From contig JAFLDD010000001.1 of assembly GCA_017302575.1 (NCBI GenBank), forward strand, positions 1 through 64,000: DNA of 64,000 nucleotides, in the 5' to 3' direction. This DNA comes from Alphaproteobacteria bacterium (GTDB taxonomy: Bacteria; Pseudomonadota; Alphaproteobacteria; Rickettsiales; UBA3002). The notes beneath the pieces are model-generated. The model ran no database searches, was not told the DNA's origin, and worked only from the letters and a program-made list of their open reading frames with translations. The translations under genes were made by a program, and so were the position numbers. Numbering within the stretch: position 1 is the first letter of the stretch; every line of letters begins with the position of its first letter. Below are positions 16,466 through 27,041 of the stretch, in pieces.

Positions 16466-17862
16466 CGACACAATGGGAAAGCAAAGAAGTAGCAAAGGCC
16501 ACGAATGGCCAATGCAGTGGCCAGTGGGTGGCGACGAGCGTCAGCATTGATACACGCTCTATAGAAAGTGGCGCGCTTTATGTTGCACTTAAAGGTGCAA
16601 ATATGGATGGTCATCATTTTGTGCGTGAAGCGCTTGCTAAAGGGGCGGTTGCTGCCGTTGTTAGTGCGCCGATTGATGGTGTGGATGCTGCACAATTAGT
16701 AATGGTGAATGATACAGAAATCGCACTGCAGAATTTGGGAATTGCTGCACGATCACGCAGTGCTGCGAAATATATTGGCGTTACAGGCAGTGTTGGCAAA
16801 ACGGGTTGCAAAGAAATGCTGGCAGCAGCGCTTTCGGCGATTGGGAAAACTCACGCTACCAAGGGTAACTTGAATAACCATCTGGGTGTGCCGTTAAGCT
16901 TAGTCAACATGCCGCTTGATGCGCAGTATGTCGTGTTGGAAATGGGCATGAATCACCCTGGTGAAATTGCCAAGCTTTCGCACTGGGCAAAGCCAGATGT
17001 ATCGATCATAACCACGGTGGATGCGGTACATATCGAGTTTTTTGAAAATGGTGTTGAAGGCATCGCCGATGAGAAGGCGACAATTTTTGATGGCATGGGT
17101 GGTAAAGGTACGGCGATTCTCAATGCTGATAACGCGCATTATGATCGTCTTAGCGCCTATGCGGTGAAGCAGGATTTGGATCGCATTATATCTTTTGGTA
17201 GCGGTGATAATGCATTGTCGCGCATGCTCAGTTATCAGATTGAAGATATGCACTCGATTGTTGAGGCAACGATTGCTGGAACGCACATCAGCTACCGCAT
17301 TGGCACGATCGGAAAACATTGGGCGCTGATGTCCGTTGCGGTACTTTCGGCGGTGGATGCGTTGGGCGCGGATTTGGCAAAATCTGCTGCAGCGCTTGCA
17401 GTATTCAGCGAGCCAAAAGGCAGAGGCCAGATTCGCAAATTGTCAGTAAAAGGCGGACATCTGCGCCTGATTGATGATGCCTATAACGCTAGCCCAATTG
17501 CTGTGAAAGGCGCTATCGAGAAAGTATCGGAACTGCGTGCTGCGTCGAAAGAGCCGTTGCGTACGGTAGTGGTACTCGGCGACATGTTAGAGTTGGGTGA
17601 ACATAGCCGTGATTTGCATGTTGGATTGGCGCCAACGCTGGTGAATAATCAGATTGATTTGGTATTTGCTGCAGGTGCATTCATGCGCCATTTGTTCGAG
17701 GCATTGCCAGAGCAAATGAAGGGCGCATACGAAGCTAATAGTGTTGCGCTAGCGCCAAAAGTGGTTTCTGCATTACAGGCACGTGACTTGGTGCTGGTTA
17801 AGGGTTCGCGCGGCTCACGTATGGATGTTGTCGTCGATGCGATTGAAAAAATAGGAGAATAG
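16462..17862 (+). CDS. murF: UDP-MurNAc-tripeptide:D-alanyl-D-alanine ligase
   Basis: Encodes 466 aa. MurF joins D-Ala-D-Ala (made by Ddl, encoded downstream) to the UDP-MurNAc-tripeptide. The P-loop G-S-V-G-K-T is near residue 112, followed by the N-x-N-N-x-x-G-V-P-L segment and the E-M-G-M-N-x-x-G-E-I motif typical of MurF. It begins inside the murE stop and ends two bases before mraY. Confidence 0.96.
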   Translation: MTTQWESKEVAKATNGQCSGQWVATSVSIDTRSIESGALYVALKGANMDGHHFVREALAKGAVAAVVSAPIDGVDAAQLVMVNDTEIALQNLGIAARSRSAAKYIGVTGSVGKTGCKEMLAAALSAIGKTHATKGNLNNHLGVPLSLVNMPLDAQYVVLEMGMNHPGEIAKLSHWAKPDVSIITTVDAVHIEFFENGVEGIADEKATIFDGMGGKGTAILNADNAHYDRLSAYAVKQDLDRIISFGSGDNALSRMLSYQIEDMHSIVEATIAGTHISYRIGTIGKHWALMSVAVLSAVDALGADLAKSAAALAVFSEPKGRGQIRKLSVKGGHLRLIDDAYNASPIAVKGAIEKVSELRAASKEPLRTVVVLGDMLELGEHSRDLHVGLAPTLVNNQIDLVFAAGAFMRHLFEALPEQMKGAYEANSVALAPKVVSALQARDLVLVKGSRGSRMDVVVDAIEKIGE

Positions 17863-17864
17863 AA

Positions 17865-18953
17865 ATGCTCTATCAACTGCTTTTCCCGCTTGCAGATGAA
17901 TTCCAGTTCTTCAACCTCTTTCGCTATTTGACGTTCAGAAGTGGCGGCGCGATTATTACCGCGCTTATTATTAGTTTTATTATTGGACCACGCCTAATTC
18001 GTTGGCTCAAAAGCAAGCAGCACGGTGGCCAGCCAATCCGCGATGATGGCCCAGAAACGCATCTGCTTACCAAAAAGGGTACGCCAACCATGGGTGGTTT
18101 GATGATGCTCTTTGCCGTGAGTGTTTCAACCATTCTGTGGGCAGATATTCAGAGCGCATATGTTTGGATCGTTCTGTTCGTAACGCTTGGATTCGGCGTA
18201 ATTGGTTTCGCAGATGACTATCTCAAGGTTTCTAAAAAGAATGTGAAGGGGCTTTCAGGTAAGAAAAAGCTGCTGGCGCAGTTTGTGATTGCACTGGTGG
18301 CTGTACTATGGATTTCGCATGTGACATCGCCCAATATCGCGCAGCATTTAGCATTGCCTTTCTTTAAGGATTTGTTGGTTGACCTCGGTATTCTCTATAT
18401 CCCGTTTGCAATTTTGGTGATGATTGGTGCCTCCAACGCCGTGAATTTAACGGATGGTCTGGATGGCTTAGCCATTGTGCCCATCATGATTGCTGCGGGG
18501 TGCTTTGCGCTTATCAGCTACCTTGTAGGTAACGCAGTATTCTCATCGTATCTGCAAATTACGGCGGTGAAGGGTACGGGTGAGCTTGCGGTATTCTGTG
18601 CAGCGATGATTGGCGCTGGTCTGGGCTTCTTGTGGTACAATGCTCCACCCGCGATGGTATTCATGGGCGATACGGGCAGCCTTGCATTTGGTGGGTCACT
18701 CGGCACCATTAGTGTGATTACCAAGAACGAAATAGTGCTCGCGATAATTGGTGGCCTCTTTGTGCTGGAGGCGGTGTCGGTAATGATTCAGGTGGCGAGC
18801 TTTAAGCTTACGGGCAAGCGCGTGTTCCGCATGGCGCCGATTCACCATCATTTCGAGAAGCTCGGTTGGAAGGAACCCACCATTGTGATTCGGTTTTGGA
18901 TCATCGCGGTGATTCTTGCGCTTATTGGCTTATCCACCTTGAAGTTGCGCTAA
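17865..18953 (+). CDS. mraY: phospho-N-acetylmuramoyl-pentapeptide transferase MraY
   Basis: Encodes 362 aa, a ten-helix inner-membrane enzyme that loads UDP-MurNAc-pentapeptide onto undecaprenyl phosphate to give lipid I. Catalytic and substrate motifs are visible: the F-A-D-D-Y-L-K pair of aspartates (about residue 121), [13 protein letters not shown] (about 190) and the cytoplasmic H-H-H-F-E-K-L-G-W loop (about 328). The stop codon overlaps the murD start (TAATG). Confidence 0.97.
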   Translation: MLYQLLFPLADEFQFFNLFRYLTFRSGGAIITALIISFIIGPRLIRWLKSKQHGGQPIRDDGPETHLLTKKGTPTMGGLMMLFAVSVSTILWADIQSAYVWIVLFVTLGFGVIGFADDYLKVSKKNVKGLSGKKKLLAQFVIALVAVLWISHVTSPNIAQHLALPFFKDLLVDLGILYIPFAILVMIGASNAVNLTDGLDGLAIVPIMIAAGCFALISYLVGNAVFSSYLQITAVKGTGELAVFCAAMIGAGLGFLWYNAPPAMVFMGDTGSLAFGGSLGTISVITKNEIVLAIIGGLFVLEAVSVMIQVASFKLTGKRVFRMAPIHHHFEKLGWKEPTIVIRFWIIAVILALIGLSTLKLR

Positions 18954-20314
18954 TGAAACTCGACTTTGCTGCAGGCAAAACCTACGGGCTGTTCGGGTTG
19001 GGGAAAACCGGAAACGCCACTGCTCGCGCCATTCTTGCAGGAGGCGGAGACGTCTATGCATGGGACGATAAGCAGGAAAACACTGAGCTGCTAAAAGCAG
19101 AAATTGCTGCAGTCAATGTTGCACCACCTGAAGCGTGGCCATGGGAGAAAATCGAATCGCTGGTGTTAAGCCCAGGTGTGCCGCTTACGCACCCTGTACC
19201 GCATTTGGTCGTCGAGCTCGCCGAGCAACATCAGCGCCCAATTATTGGTGATATTGAATTGCTCTATCGCGCGCAGCCACATGCGCGCTATATTGCGATC
19301 ACCGGAACCAACGGAAAATCAACCACCACAAGCCTTGTTGGACACATCATGAAGACGGCCGGCAAGTTGGTGGATGTGGGTGGTAATCTCGGCCGTGCGG
19401 TACTGAATTTTGATGTTTCGGAGAACTATGTTCTGGAGCTATCTTCGTATCAACTCGACTTGTTGGAGACGACACGTTTTGGCATTGCCGTATTGTTGAA
19501 TTTCAGCCCTGACCATTTGGACAGGCATGGCGACATGGCAGGATATATTGAAGCAAAACGCCATATCTTTGACCGCCAGCAACCAAGCGATATCGCAATT
19601 CTAGGGGTGGATGAGCCCTATAGCGAAGCCATGTGCCGTGAGATGCTAGCGGCGCAAAAGCAACGCGTGATTCCCATCAGCACCACGCAGGTGTTGGAGA
19701 AGGGGGTTTTTGTGCGTGATGCAGTGCTGCATAATCGATTGGGTGATGCAGAAGTGACGGCTGATATTGCTGCCATTAAATCTCTACAAGGTGAACATAA
19801 TTGGCAGAATGCTGCGGCAGCCTATGCTGCATGTTTTGTGCATGGTTTATCACATGAACAGATTATGAGCGCTATGCATAGCTTCCCTGGTCTGGCGCAC
19901 CGTATGCAGTGGTTGGGCGAAGTGAATGGTGTGCAGTATGTGAATGACTCCAAGGCAACCAATGCGGATGCGACGGAGAAAGCACTCAAAACCTATGATA
20001 AGATGCACTGGATTATTGGCGGTGTGCCCAAAGAGGGTGGCATTGAAACGCTGCAGCATTATTTTCATAAAATCAAACATGCGTATTTGATCGGTGAAGC
20101 TGCAGAGGCATTTGCTGCAACGTTAGGTGATACGGTTCCGCATACTCAATGTGTAACACTTGAGCGCGCATTTGCTGCGGCACGTGCGAACGCGCAGCTT
20201 GGTGAATCAGTGGTGCTGTCGCCTGCTTGCGCATCGTTCGATCAGTTCAGGAATTTCGAGCACCGTGGCGAGGTGTTTATGAAGTTATTCGAGGAGCTCA
20301 AGGATGTCGCTTAA
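18953..20314 (+). CDS. murD: UDP-MurNAc-L-alanine:D-glutamate ligase
   Basis: Encodes 453 aa. MurD adds D-glutamate to UDP-MurNAc-L-Ala. The N-terminal Rossmann sequence (G-L-F-G-L-G-K-T-G) begins at about residue 12, and the ATP loop G-T-N-G-K-S is at 118-123. I start at the ATG at 18953, which overlaps the mraY stop; the open frame extends upstream to 18866 but would duplicate mraY sequence in another frame. The 3' end overlaps ftsW by 11 bases. Confidence 0.95.
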   Translation: MKLDFAAGKTYGLFGLGKTGNATARAILAGGGDVYAWDDKQENTELLKAEIAAVNVAPPEAWPWEKIESLVLSPGVPLTHPVPHLVVELAEQHQRPIIGDIELLYRAQPHARYIAITGTNGKSTTTSLVGHIMKTAGKLVDVGGNLGRAVLNFDVSENYVLELSSYQLDLLETTRFGIAVLLNFSPDHLDRHGDMAGYIEAKRHIFDRQQPSDIAILGVDEPYSEAMCREMLAAQKQRVIPISTTQVLEKGVFVRDAVLHNRLGDAEVTADIAAIKSLQGEHNWQNAAAAYAACFVHGLSHEQIMSAMHSFPGLAHRMQWLGEVNGVQYVNDSKATNADATEKALKTYDKMHWIIGGVPKEGGIETLQHYFHKIKHAYLIGEAAEAFAATLGDTVPHTQCVTLERAFAAARANAQLGESVVLSPACASFDQFRNFEHRGEVFMKLFEELKDVA

Positions 20315-21461
20315 ACTGAATTTGCATCTAGACAGGCGAAATACAACGATGCTTGGTCGTTGGTGGTGGACAGTGGACCGCCCTGCATTCTTTGCAATGA
20401 TGGTGCTGGTATCGATCGGAATTTTTCTTGTTGCGGCGGCAAGCCCTGCGGTGGCTAATCGTATCGGTCTTTCGGATTTTTATTTTGTAACGCGCCACCA
20501 GATATTCTTGGCGATATCAGTGGCGACGTTGATTGCGGTTTCCTGTCTGCCGATTCCGCAAGTCCGTAGATTGGCGTTAGTTGGCTTGGCGGCGAGCCTA
20601 ATACTCATGATATTGCTGCCATTCATTGGTTTTGAGAATAAAGGGGCGATTCGCTGGATTCGCCTTGGTGGCATGTCAATTCAGCCTTCCGAATTTATGA
20701 AACCGTGTTTTGCGGTTGTGGTGGCTTGGATTTTTGCACAGCGCTTCCGTAGTGCGGATTTCCCAAGTTATCGTTTGGCAACGGCGATGTATATGATTGC
20801 TGCGTTCTTGCTGATTATTCAGCCAGACTTCGGGATGGTGGTAACGGTTTCGGGCATGTTTGCGGTACAGTTTTTCTTGGCGGGTATGCCGTTCTTGTGG
20901 GTGATTTTAATGATATTCGCAGGCGTTGCGGGAGTGGTTGGCGCATACCATGCGTTCCCGCATGTGGAAAAGCGCATTACCAGTTTTCTTGATCCAAGCT
21001 CAGGCGATAACTATCAGGTTGCCAAATCCTTGGAGGCCTTCAAACATGGTGGGTTGCTGGGTGCTGGGCCAGGTGAAGGCGTGGTGAAACAACATATCCC
21101 TGACTCACATACAGACTTTATTTTTGCAGTGGCAGGCGAAGAATTTGGCTTGGTGTTCTGTGTGCTGATTATTGCGCTATTCGCATTTATCGTGGTGCGT
21201 GGCCTTGTGAAGCTTTGGGAAGAAGAGGACATGTTCACCGTGATTGCGGTAGGCGGGTTGCTCGCCCAGTTTGGCATTCAAGCGATCGTGAATATGGGGG
21301 TTGCCGTGAATATGTTGCCCGCTAAGGGTATGACGCTGCCGTTTCTAAGCTACGGTGGTTCCTCGTTAATCGCCATGGCAGGCGGCATGGGTATGATGCT
21401 GGCGTTGACCCGTAAACGCTATGGCAGGGTAGGCGATAGCAAAAATACGCGCTTTGCTTGA
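20304..21461 (+). CDS. ftsW: peptidoglycan glycosyltransferase FtsW
   Basis: Encodes 385 aa, a SEDS-family polytopic membrane protein that polymerises septal glycan from lipid II with FtsI. About ten hydrophobic segments are seen. Typical SEDS sequences are G-A-x-R-W-I near residue 110, the long periplasmic loop with D-S-H-T-D-F-I-F-A around 270, and P-F-L-S-Y-G-G-S-S near the end. An internal ATG sixteen codons in (before L-G-R-W-W-W) is an alternative start. 31 bases separate it from murG. Confidence 0.96.
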   Translation: MSLKLNLHLDRRNTTMLGRWWWTVDRPAFFAMMVLVSIGIFLVAAASPAVANRIGLSDFYFVTRHQIFLAISVATLIAVSCLPIPQVRRLALVGLAASLILMILLPFIGFENKGAIRWIRLGGMSIQPSEFMKPCFAVVVAWIFAQRFRSADFPSYRLATAMYMIAAFLLIIQPDFGMVVTVSGMFAVQFFLAGMPFLWVILMIFAGVAGVVGAYHAFPHVEKRITSFLDPSSGDNYQVAKSLEAFKHGGLLGAGPGEGVVKQHIPDSHTDFIFAVAGEEFGLVFCVLIIALFAFIVVRGLVKLWEEEDMFTVIAVGGLLAQFGIQAIVNMGVAVNMLPAKGMTLPFLSYGGSSLIAMAGGMGMMLALTRKRYGRVGDSKNTRFA

Positions 21462-21492
21462 TAATCCCAGCGTCTGGGGCTAGATTCCGTCC

Positions 21493-22641
21493 ATGAGCAA
21501 GACAATCATCCTCGCTGCTGGCGGTACAGGCGGCCATATTTTCCCTGCGGAAGCGCTGGCCGAGGTGCTCTTGGCGCGTGGATACACGCCTGAGCTTATT
21601 ACCGACCATCGCTTTCATGATTATAACAAGCTGAATGCGGATGCGGTGCTGTCGCGTATCCCCATCCATACGATTCGCGCGGGCTCGCCGAGCGGTGGCA
21701 TACTTAAAATCATTTTGAATGGTGTGGGTTTGCTAGTTGGTATCGTGCAGGCGGTGAATCACCTGCGCCGTATCAGGCCTGTGGCGGTGGTGGGCTTTGG
21801 TGGCTACCCTTCCTTCCCGACAATGGTGGCGGCAATCTTGCTGCGTAAGACAACCATTATCCATGAACAGAATTCGGTGCTGGGGCGCGTCAATCGTCTT
21901 GCCGCACGATTCGTGAATCACATTGCGGTGAGTTATCGCAATACGCAATTCATGCCAGTTAAGGCGGGGCTTAAAACGACGCGTACGGGCAACCCCGTGC
22001 GTTCGGCGATTCAGGCGCTCGCGAAAATTGAGTATCCGCATGTTGAGTTGGACGGCATGCTCAAGATTCTGGTGATTGGTGGCTCGCAAGGTGCGAGCGT
22101 ATTTAGTGATGTCGTACCGAAGGCATTTGAAAAACTTTCGCCACAACTGCGCGCGCGTGTGCGACTCGACCAGCAATGCCGCGTGCGTGAAATCGAACAC
22201 GCGAAAGCTGCTTATCAGGCGATGGGTATGCAGGTGGATATTGCACCATTCTTTGCCGACGTGGCAGCACGACTTGCGGGTGCGCATCTGGTGATTAGCC
22301 GCGCGGGTGCATCGAGCGTGGCGGAATTGACGGCGGCGGGTCGCCCTGCGATTTTGGTGCCGCTACCTGCTGCGACTGACAACCACCAATATTTCAACGC
22401 CGAGGCGGTAGAAGATGCGGGCGGTGGTTGGGTGATGGCACAAGACGGGTTCACCGCGGATGCGCTAGCAGCGAAGCTGGAGACATTTTTGCGTGTACCC
22501 AAAACGCTTGCCGAAGCAGCGGCGAACATGAAGCCACTTGGCCAGCCGGATGCGGCTGATGGGTTGGCGAACTTGGTATTGAATGTGGCTGGCGTCGAAA
22601 ACGTCGCCAGTGAACGTGAGAAGTTGGAGAATGCGGCATGA
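21493..22641 (+). CDS. murG: UDP-N-acetylglucosamine:undecaprenyl-PP-MurNAc-pentapeptide transferase
   Basis: Encodes 382 aa. MurG adds GlcNAc to lipid I to make lipid II at the inner face of the membrane (GT-B fold). The N-terminal glycine-rich loop G-G-T-G-G-H-I-F-P-A lies at about residues 10-19, the second loop G-G-S-Q-G-A-S near 196, and the UDP-binding R-A-G-A-S-S-V-A-E-L near 271. The stop overlaps the start of a 52-codon membrane ORF. Confidence 0.97.
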   Translation: MSKTIILAAGGTGGHIFPAEALAEVLLARGYTPELITDHRFHDYNKLNADAVLSRIPIHTIRAGSPSGGILKIILNGVGLLVGIVQAVNHLRRIRPVAVVGFGGYPSFPTMVAAILLRKTTIIHEQNSVLGRVNRLAARFVNHIAVSYRNTQFMPVKAGLKTTRTGNPVRSAIQALAKIEYPHVELDGMLKILVIGGSQGASVFSDVVPKAFEKLSPQLRARVRLDQQCRVREIEHAKAAYQAMGMQVDIAPFFADVAARLAGAHLVISRAGASSVAELTAAGRPAILVPLPAATDNHQYFNAEAVEDAGGGWVMAQDGFTADALAAKLETFLRVPKTLAEAAANMKPLGQPDAADGLANLVLNVAGVENVASEREKLENAA

Positions 22642-22796
22642 CGTTTATCCAGAAACTTGTAGTTATAATCTTTTTTCTTGGTTTATTAATTGCGGGTGGC
22701 GCAAATTATGTTGGAATGGCGGTTTTCTTTGGTTTCTCGCTAGTGTGCATATGGTTGGATATAATCTATAAAAAGTTATGTGGTAAAAATGAGTAG
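22638..22796 (+). CDS. 52-aa membrane protein between murG and murC
   Basis: The ATG is at 22638, overlapping the murG stop as ATGA, and the TAG is at 22794-22796, overlapping the murC start region. The product is 52 aa with a hydrophobic stretch at residues 5-20 and another at about 24-42, followed by a basic C-terminus (Y-K-K-L-C-G-K-N-E). This predicts two membrane helices joined by a tight Gly-Gly-Ala turn. Overlap with both neighbours in the pattern used throughout the cluster argues that it is translated. The function is unknown; its position suggests a cell-wall or division accessory. It is more AT-rich than its neighbours, as expected for a hydrophobic peptide. Confidence 0.6.
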   Translation: MTFIQKLVVIIFFLGLLIAGGANYVGMAVFFGFSLVCIWLDIIYKKLCGKNE

Positions 22797-24252
22797 TATG
22801 AAAATTTTCCCGATTGCAAAGACGATGCCGCTCAATATCGGCACGCTGCATTTTGTGGGCATTGGTGGCATTGGCATGAGCGGCATTGCCGAGGTGCTGC
22901 ATAATCTGGGTTATACGGTGCAGGGTTCGGACATTGCAGAGAGCTACACGATTGATCGTTTGCGCAAATTGGGCATGACGGTGAATATCGGCGCGCATGA
23001 TGCGAAGCATATTAAAGGTGCGTCGGTGGTGGTGATTTCTTCGGCTGTGAAGCAAGATAACCCAGAAGTGGTCGAGGCACGCGCGCAGCGTATTCCGGTG
23101 GTGCGCAGAGCGGAAATGCTGGCTGAGTTGATGCGCCTAAAGGCAACGATTTCGGTTGCGGGCACGCATGGAAAGACCACGACGACGTCGCTAATTTCGA
23201 CCTTGCTGAAAGGTGCGGATATGAACCCCACCGTGATTAATGGTGGTATCATCAATGCGTTCGGAACCAATGCTTTCCTTGGCGAAGGGGAGTGGATGGT
23301 GGTAGAGGCCGACGAGTCGGACGGGACGTTTATTCGTATCCCCTCGACCGTGGCGGTGATTACCAATATCGACCCTGAACATCTCGATCATTATGGCGAC
23401 TTTGAGGCGCTTAAGGCAGCGTTCCATCAATTCATTACGCAACTGCCATTCTATGGTTTCGGTGTGCTGTGCATTGACCACCCTGAAGTGCAGGCGCTGA
23501 TTGCGAAAATCACGGATCGCCGCATCATTAGCTATGGAACCAGCCCGCAGGCGGATGTGCGCGCGGTGAATATTACGCAAGTGTCGGGCGGCCAAACGTT
23601 CGATGTGGAAATTACCGATCGCGCAACCGAGAAAGTGCAGACACTCAAGGCTATCGAATTGCCGATGTATGGGCTGCATAACGTGCGCAATACGCTGGCG
23701 GCGATTGCGGTGGCGCGTGAGTTGGGAATGAGCGAAACGACCATCAAAAAAACGCTCAAAGAATTTGGTGGCGTGAAGCGACGCTTCACCAAAACGGGTG
23801 AAGTGAATGGCGTGACGATTATTGACGATTATGGTCACCACCCGGTGGAGATTATGGCGACGCTGTCATCGGCGCGTCAGGCGGTGGAAGCGAAGAAGGG
23901 CAAGGTGATTGCGGTGATTCAGCCGCATCGTTACACGCGCTTTTCGAACCTGTTCAAAGATTTCTGCACCTGCGCCGACCAAGCCGACACCGTGCTGGTG
24001 GCGGATGTTTATACGGCGGGTGAAGACCCGATTGAAGGTGCGAACCGTGATGCGCTTGTCGCAGGCATGAAACAGCACGGCCACAAGCATGTGCTGGCAT
24101 TACCGAGCGAGGCTGAGTTAGCCGCTATGATTGCGGAGATTGCGCAGCCAAATGACTTCGTGATTTGTTTGGGTGCGGGTAGCATTTCGAAATGGGCCTA
24201 TGCATTGCCAGCGCAACTTGAGCCGCTCATGAAAACAAAGGCGCGTGCATAA
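22789..24252 (+). CDS. murC: UDP-MurNAc:L-alanine ligase
   Basis: Encodes about 487 aa. MurC attaches L-alanine to UDP-MurNAc, the first peptide step. The opening dinucleotide loop [11 protein letters not shown] is near residue 25, and the ATP loop G-T-H-G-K-T is at 125-130. There are three candidate starts: GTG 22780, ATG 22789 and ATG 22798. I choose 22789 because it overlaps the small ORF in the usual coupled fashion, but 22798 would also give a normal MurC. The last base overlaps the murB start. Confidence 0.94.
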   Translation: MSSMKIFPIAKTMPLNIGTLHFVGIGGIGMSGIAEVLHNLGYTVQGSDIAESYTIDRLRKLGMTVNIGAHDAKHIKGASVVVISSAVKQDNPEVVEARAQRIPVVRRAEMLAELMRLKATISVAGTHGKTTTTSLISTLLKGADMNPTVINGGIINAFGTNAFLGEGEWMVVEADESDGTFIRIPSTVAVITNIDPEHLDHYGDFEALKAAFHQFITQLPFYGFGVLCIDHPEVQALIAKITDRRIISYGTSPQADVRAVNITQVSGGQTFDVEITDRATEKVQTLKAIELPMYGLHNVRNTLAAIAVARELGMSETTIKKTLKEFGGVKRRFTKTGEVNGVTIIDDYGHHPVEIMATLSSARQAVEAKKGKVIAVIQPHRYTRFSNLFKDFCTCADQADTVLVADVYTAGEDPIEGANRDALVAGMKQHGHKHVLALPSEAELAAMIAEIAQPNDFVICLGAGSISKWAYALPAQLEPLMKTKARA

Positions 24253-25163
24253 TGGCGCAGCCTGCCGCCCAATCTTCGAAATATGATTTGCCGACGGTGC
24301 GAGGCAGCTATCGCTTTGACGTGCCGCTTGCGCCGACGAACTGGTTTCGTGTGGGTGGCGTGGCGGATGTTTTATTCAAGCCTGCGGATGCACAAGACTT
24401 GGCGGATTTTCTGCGGGCAGTGCCCGCTTCCGTTCCCGTTACGGTGATTGGTGTGGGTTCGAACCTCATTATTCGTGATGGTGGGTTGGAAGGTGTAGTG
24501 ATTCGCCTTGGTCGCGGATTTACGGATATCACGATTGAAGGCGATGTGCTGGTCGCAGGTGCTGCGGTGCTAGATGTGAACGTGGCGCGCTTCGCCGCTG
24601 ATCATGGCCGTGCAGGGTTAGAGTTTTATGCGGGTATTCCGGGCACGATTGGTGGTGCGCTCGCCATGAATGCAGGCGCTTATGAGGGCGAAACCAAAGA
24701 CGTTCTGATTAAGGCCGAGGCAGTCGATAGGGCAGGGAAGATTCACACGCTCAGCGTGGAGGATTGCAACTATACGTACCGCCATTTTGGTGGCCAAGAG
24801 GGGCTCATATTCACCAAGGCGTGGTTTAAGACTTCGGCGGGCGAAAGTGCGGCTATTCACACACGCATCACCGAAATTACGACCAAGCGCGAGGCGACGC
24901 AACCCGTGCGTGAACGTACTGGCGGCAGCACCTTTAAGAACCCCGAAGGCCATAAAGCATGGCAATTGGTGGACGGGGCAGGCTGCCGCGGGCTGACGAT
25001 TGATGGCGCGCAAATGTCGCCTATGCACTGTAATTTCATGATTAATACGGGCAATGCGACCGCCGCCGCGCTCGAAGCCTTGGGCGACGAAGTGCGCAAG
25101 CGGGTGAAAGCCCATTCGGGGGTTGAGCTTGAGTGGGAAATCAAACGCATAGGTCGTCGTTAA
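24252..25163 (+). CDS. murB: UDP-N-acetylenolpyruvoylglucosamine reductase
   Basis: Encodes 303 aa. MurB reduces UDP-GlcNAc-enolpyruvate to UDP-MurNAc with NADPH and FAD. FAD-binding segments are visible: G-V-G-S-N-L-I-I-R-D-G-G (about residue 75) and G-I-P-G-T-I-G-G-A-L-A-M-N-A-G-A-Y (about 128). The active-site serine lies in R-T-G-G-S-T-F-K-N-P (about 226). A Lys/Arg-rich end closes the protein. It is the last gene of the tightly overlapping murE-murB stretch; a 101-base gap with a promoter-like sequence follows. Confidence 0.97.
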   Translation: MAQPAAQSSKYDLPTVRGSYRFDVPLAPTNWFRVGGVADVLFKPADAQDLADFLRAVPASVPVTVIGVGSNLIIRDGGLEGVVIRLGRGFTDITIEGDVLVAGAAVLDVNVARFAADHGRAGLEFYAGIPGTIGGALAMNAGAYEGETKDVLIKAEAVDRAGKIHTLSVEDCNYTYRHFGGQEGLIFTKAWFKTSAGESAAIHTRITEITTKREATQPVRERTGGSTFKNPEGHKAWQLVDGAGCRGLTIDGAQMSPMHCNFMINTGNATAAALEALGDEVRKRVKAHSGVELEWEIKRIGRR

Positions 25164-25170
25164 ATCCTCG

Positions 25171-25199
25171 TTGCACCTGCGAAAATCCTAGGCTAGACT
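25171..25199 (+). promoter_or_regulatory. predicted promoter for ddl-ftsQ-ftsA
   Basis: TTGCAC (25171-25176), 17-base spacer, TAGACT (25194-25199), in the 101-base gap between murB and ddl. This is the first real gap after murG, which makes an internal promoter plausible. Confidence 0.4.
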
Positions 25200-25264
25200 T
25201 AGTGCAAATCAAAAAATCCCTATCGGCAAGTGTAACTCAACGTTCATCATAAGGTGCGCGGCGT

Positions 25265-26161
25265 ATGCGTGTTGCGGTATTAAAGGGCGGGTTGTCGGCG
25301 GAGCGCGAGGTATCGCTTAGCTCTGGCGCTGCGTGTGCAAAGGCGTGTCGTGAACTTGGTTATGACGTCACCGAGATTGATGTGCAGTCTGACATTGCTG
25401 CAGTGCTGGCGCAGGTAAAGCCTGATAAGGTGTTTAATGCATTGCATGGTCGCTTCGGTGAAGATGGCTGCATTCAAGGCATTTTGGAGATTCTGAAAAT
25501 TCCCTACACACATTCGGGTGTGCTTGCTTCGGCATTGGCGATGGATAAGCCCATGGCAATTAAGGTATTCGCAGCCGCAGGGCTCAATGTAGCTGAAAGC
25601 CGTATGGCGTGTCGTGATGAGGTGATCGCGCGTGATGTATTGCCGCGCCCGTACGTGATTAAGCCGCATAATGAAGGCTCGAGCGTTGGCGTGAAACTCA
25701 TGTTTGAGGGTGATAAGCCATTCACAAAAGATAACTGGCCTTATGGTTACGCAGTGATGGTGGAAAAATATATCCCCGGTCGCGAATTGACCGTGGCGGT
25801 GCTCGATGATGAGCCGCTTGGCGTGACGGAGATAACGACCAAAAGCGGTTTTTACGATTACGACAATAAATATACGGCAGGGGGTTCGACCCATATTTGC
25901 CCTGCGGATTTGCCAAAGCCTATCTATGACGAGGCGATGCGCATGGCGCTTGTCGCGCATAAGGCATTGGGTTGCCGTGGTCTTTCGCGCAGTGACTTCC
26001 GCTATGATGAAAAAGGCGATGGCAAGATCTATATATTAGAGACCAATACGCAACCAGGCATGACACCGCTTTCGCTTTCGCCAGAGCTGGCGGCCATGCG
26101 CGGTATCAGTTTTAATGAACTGGTGAAGCGTTTACTCGACGGAGCACAACTCGATGGCTAA
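25265..26161 (+). CDS. ddl: D-alanine--D-alanine ligase
   Basis: Encodes 298 aa, DdlB type, an ATP-grasp ligase that makes D-Ala-D-Ala for MurF. The family start V-L-x-G-G-x-S-A-E-R-E-V-S-L-S-S-G lies at residues 4-20. H-G-x-x-G-E-D-G near 61, P-Y-x-H-S-G-V near 80, the K-P-x-x-E-G-S-S-V-G ATP loop near 140, and the metal-binding E-T-N-T-Q-P-G-M-T near 260 are all present. The 3' end overlaps ftsQ by eight bases, the arrangement common in proteobacterial dcw clusters. Confidence 0.97.
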   Translation: MRVAVLKGGLSAEREVSLSSGAACAKACRELGYDVTEIDVQSDIAAVLAQVKPDKVFNALHGRFGEDGCIQGILEILKIPYTHSGVLASALAMDKPMAIKVFAAAGLNVAESRMACRDEVIARDVLPRPYVIKPHNEGSSVGVKLMFEGDKPFTKDNWPYGYAVMVEKYIPGRELTVAVLDDEPLGVTEITTKSGFYDYDNKYTAGGSTHICPADLPKPIYDEAMRMALVAHKALGCRGLSRSDFRYDEKGDGKIYILETNTQPGMTPLSLSPELAAMRGISFNELVKRLLDGAQLDG

Positions 26162-27041
26162 ACGCCGCGCACGCGTAACGAAGAAAGCAACGACCCGCAG
26201 TGAAATGCAGGCGGAGGTGACGCGCAAGAAAGCGCGCGCCAAACGCAGGCAATTGCAGCAGCGTATTTCATTTGGGTTGGGTAGCTGCATGATTGCATAT
26301 CTCACCTTTGCGGTGGCGGGATATTTTGGCGAGCATAAGTTGGATAATGCGATTCGCAACACGCAGAATGGAATGTATCGCGGCTTGGCCGAAGCAGGCT
26401 TCAAGTTGGAGCAGGTCTATCTCGAAGGGCGCATGCATGCAGACAAGCAGGCGGTTAACTCGGCGGTAAATGTGAAGGTTGGTATGCCAATTCTCGCCCT
26501 CTCATTGACGGAGATTCAAACCCGACTTGAGAAAATTCCTGAAGTGCACCATGCGCGCGTGGCTCGTGAATTGCCGAACGCGCTGCGCATTACGCTGAAC
26601 GAGCGCATACCTGCGGTGGTGTGGCAATCGGGCGGTAAGCAGGTGCTGATGGATAAAGAGGGCCACGTGCTTGACCGCAAGAAATATACGCTTACTGAGC
26701 CGCTACCCGTGGTGGTGGGCGAAGGTGCGCCAGAGCATTTGAGTGAGCTTCTTGCGTTGCTGAATGTGGCACCAGAAATGAAGCCTGATGTGCAAGCGGT
26801 GGTGCGTGTTGGCCAGCGCAGATGGAATGTTAAGCTCGCCAACGGTGTGACGGTTATGTTGCCAGAGAATGCGCCAGATAAAGCATGGCAGCGTTTTGCG
26901 GGGCTTGTGAAAAATGAAGCCTTACTGAGCAAGGCAGTGCGCCAAGTGGATATGCGCATGGACGACCGCGTATTCATCACGCCGCTAGAACAGAATCAAT
27001 CCCCCATCACTTTAACGACTGCGACTGCGAGAGATACATGA
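26154..27041 (+). CDS. ftsQ: cell division protein FtsQ
   Basis: Encodes 295 aa, a bitopic membrane protein of the divisome core. A very basic cytoplasmic N-terminus (about 40 residues rich in Lys/Arg) is followed by one membrane helix (about 42-62), a POTRA domain (about 75-145, with V-Y-L-E-G and L-P-N-A-L-R-I-T-L-N-E-R-I-P-A) and the beta domain. It overlaps both ddl and ftsA. Acidic residues in the last part may contact FtsB. Confidence 0.94.
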   Translation: MAKRRARVTKKATTRSEMQAEVTRKKARAKRRQLQQRISFGLGSCMIAYLTFAVAGYFGEHKLDNAIRNTQNGMYRGLAEAGFKLEQVYLEGRMHADKQAVNSAVNVKVGMPILALSLTEIQTRLEKIPEVHHARVARELPNALRITLNERIPAVVWQSGGKQVLMDKEGHVLDRKKYTLTEPLPVVVGEGAPEHLSELLALLNVAPEMKPDVQAVVRVGQRRWNVKLANGVTVMLPENAPDKAWQRFAGLVKNEALLSKAVRQVDMRMDDRVFITPLEQNQSPITLTTATARDT

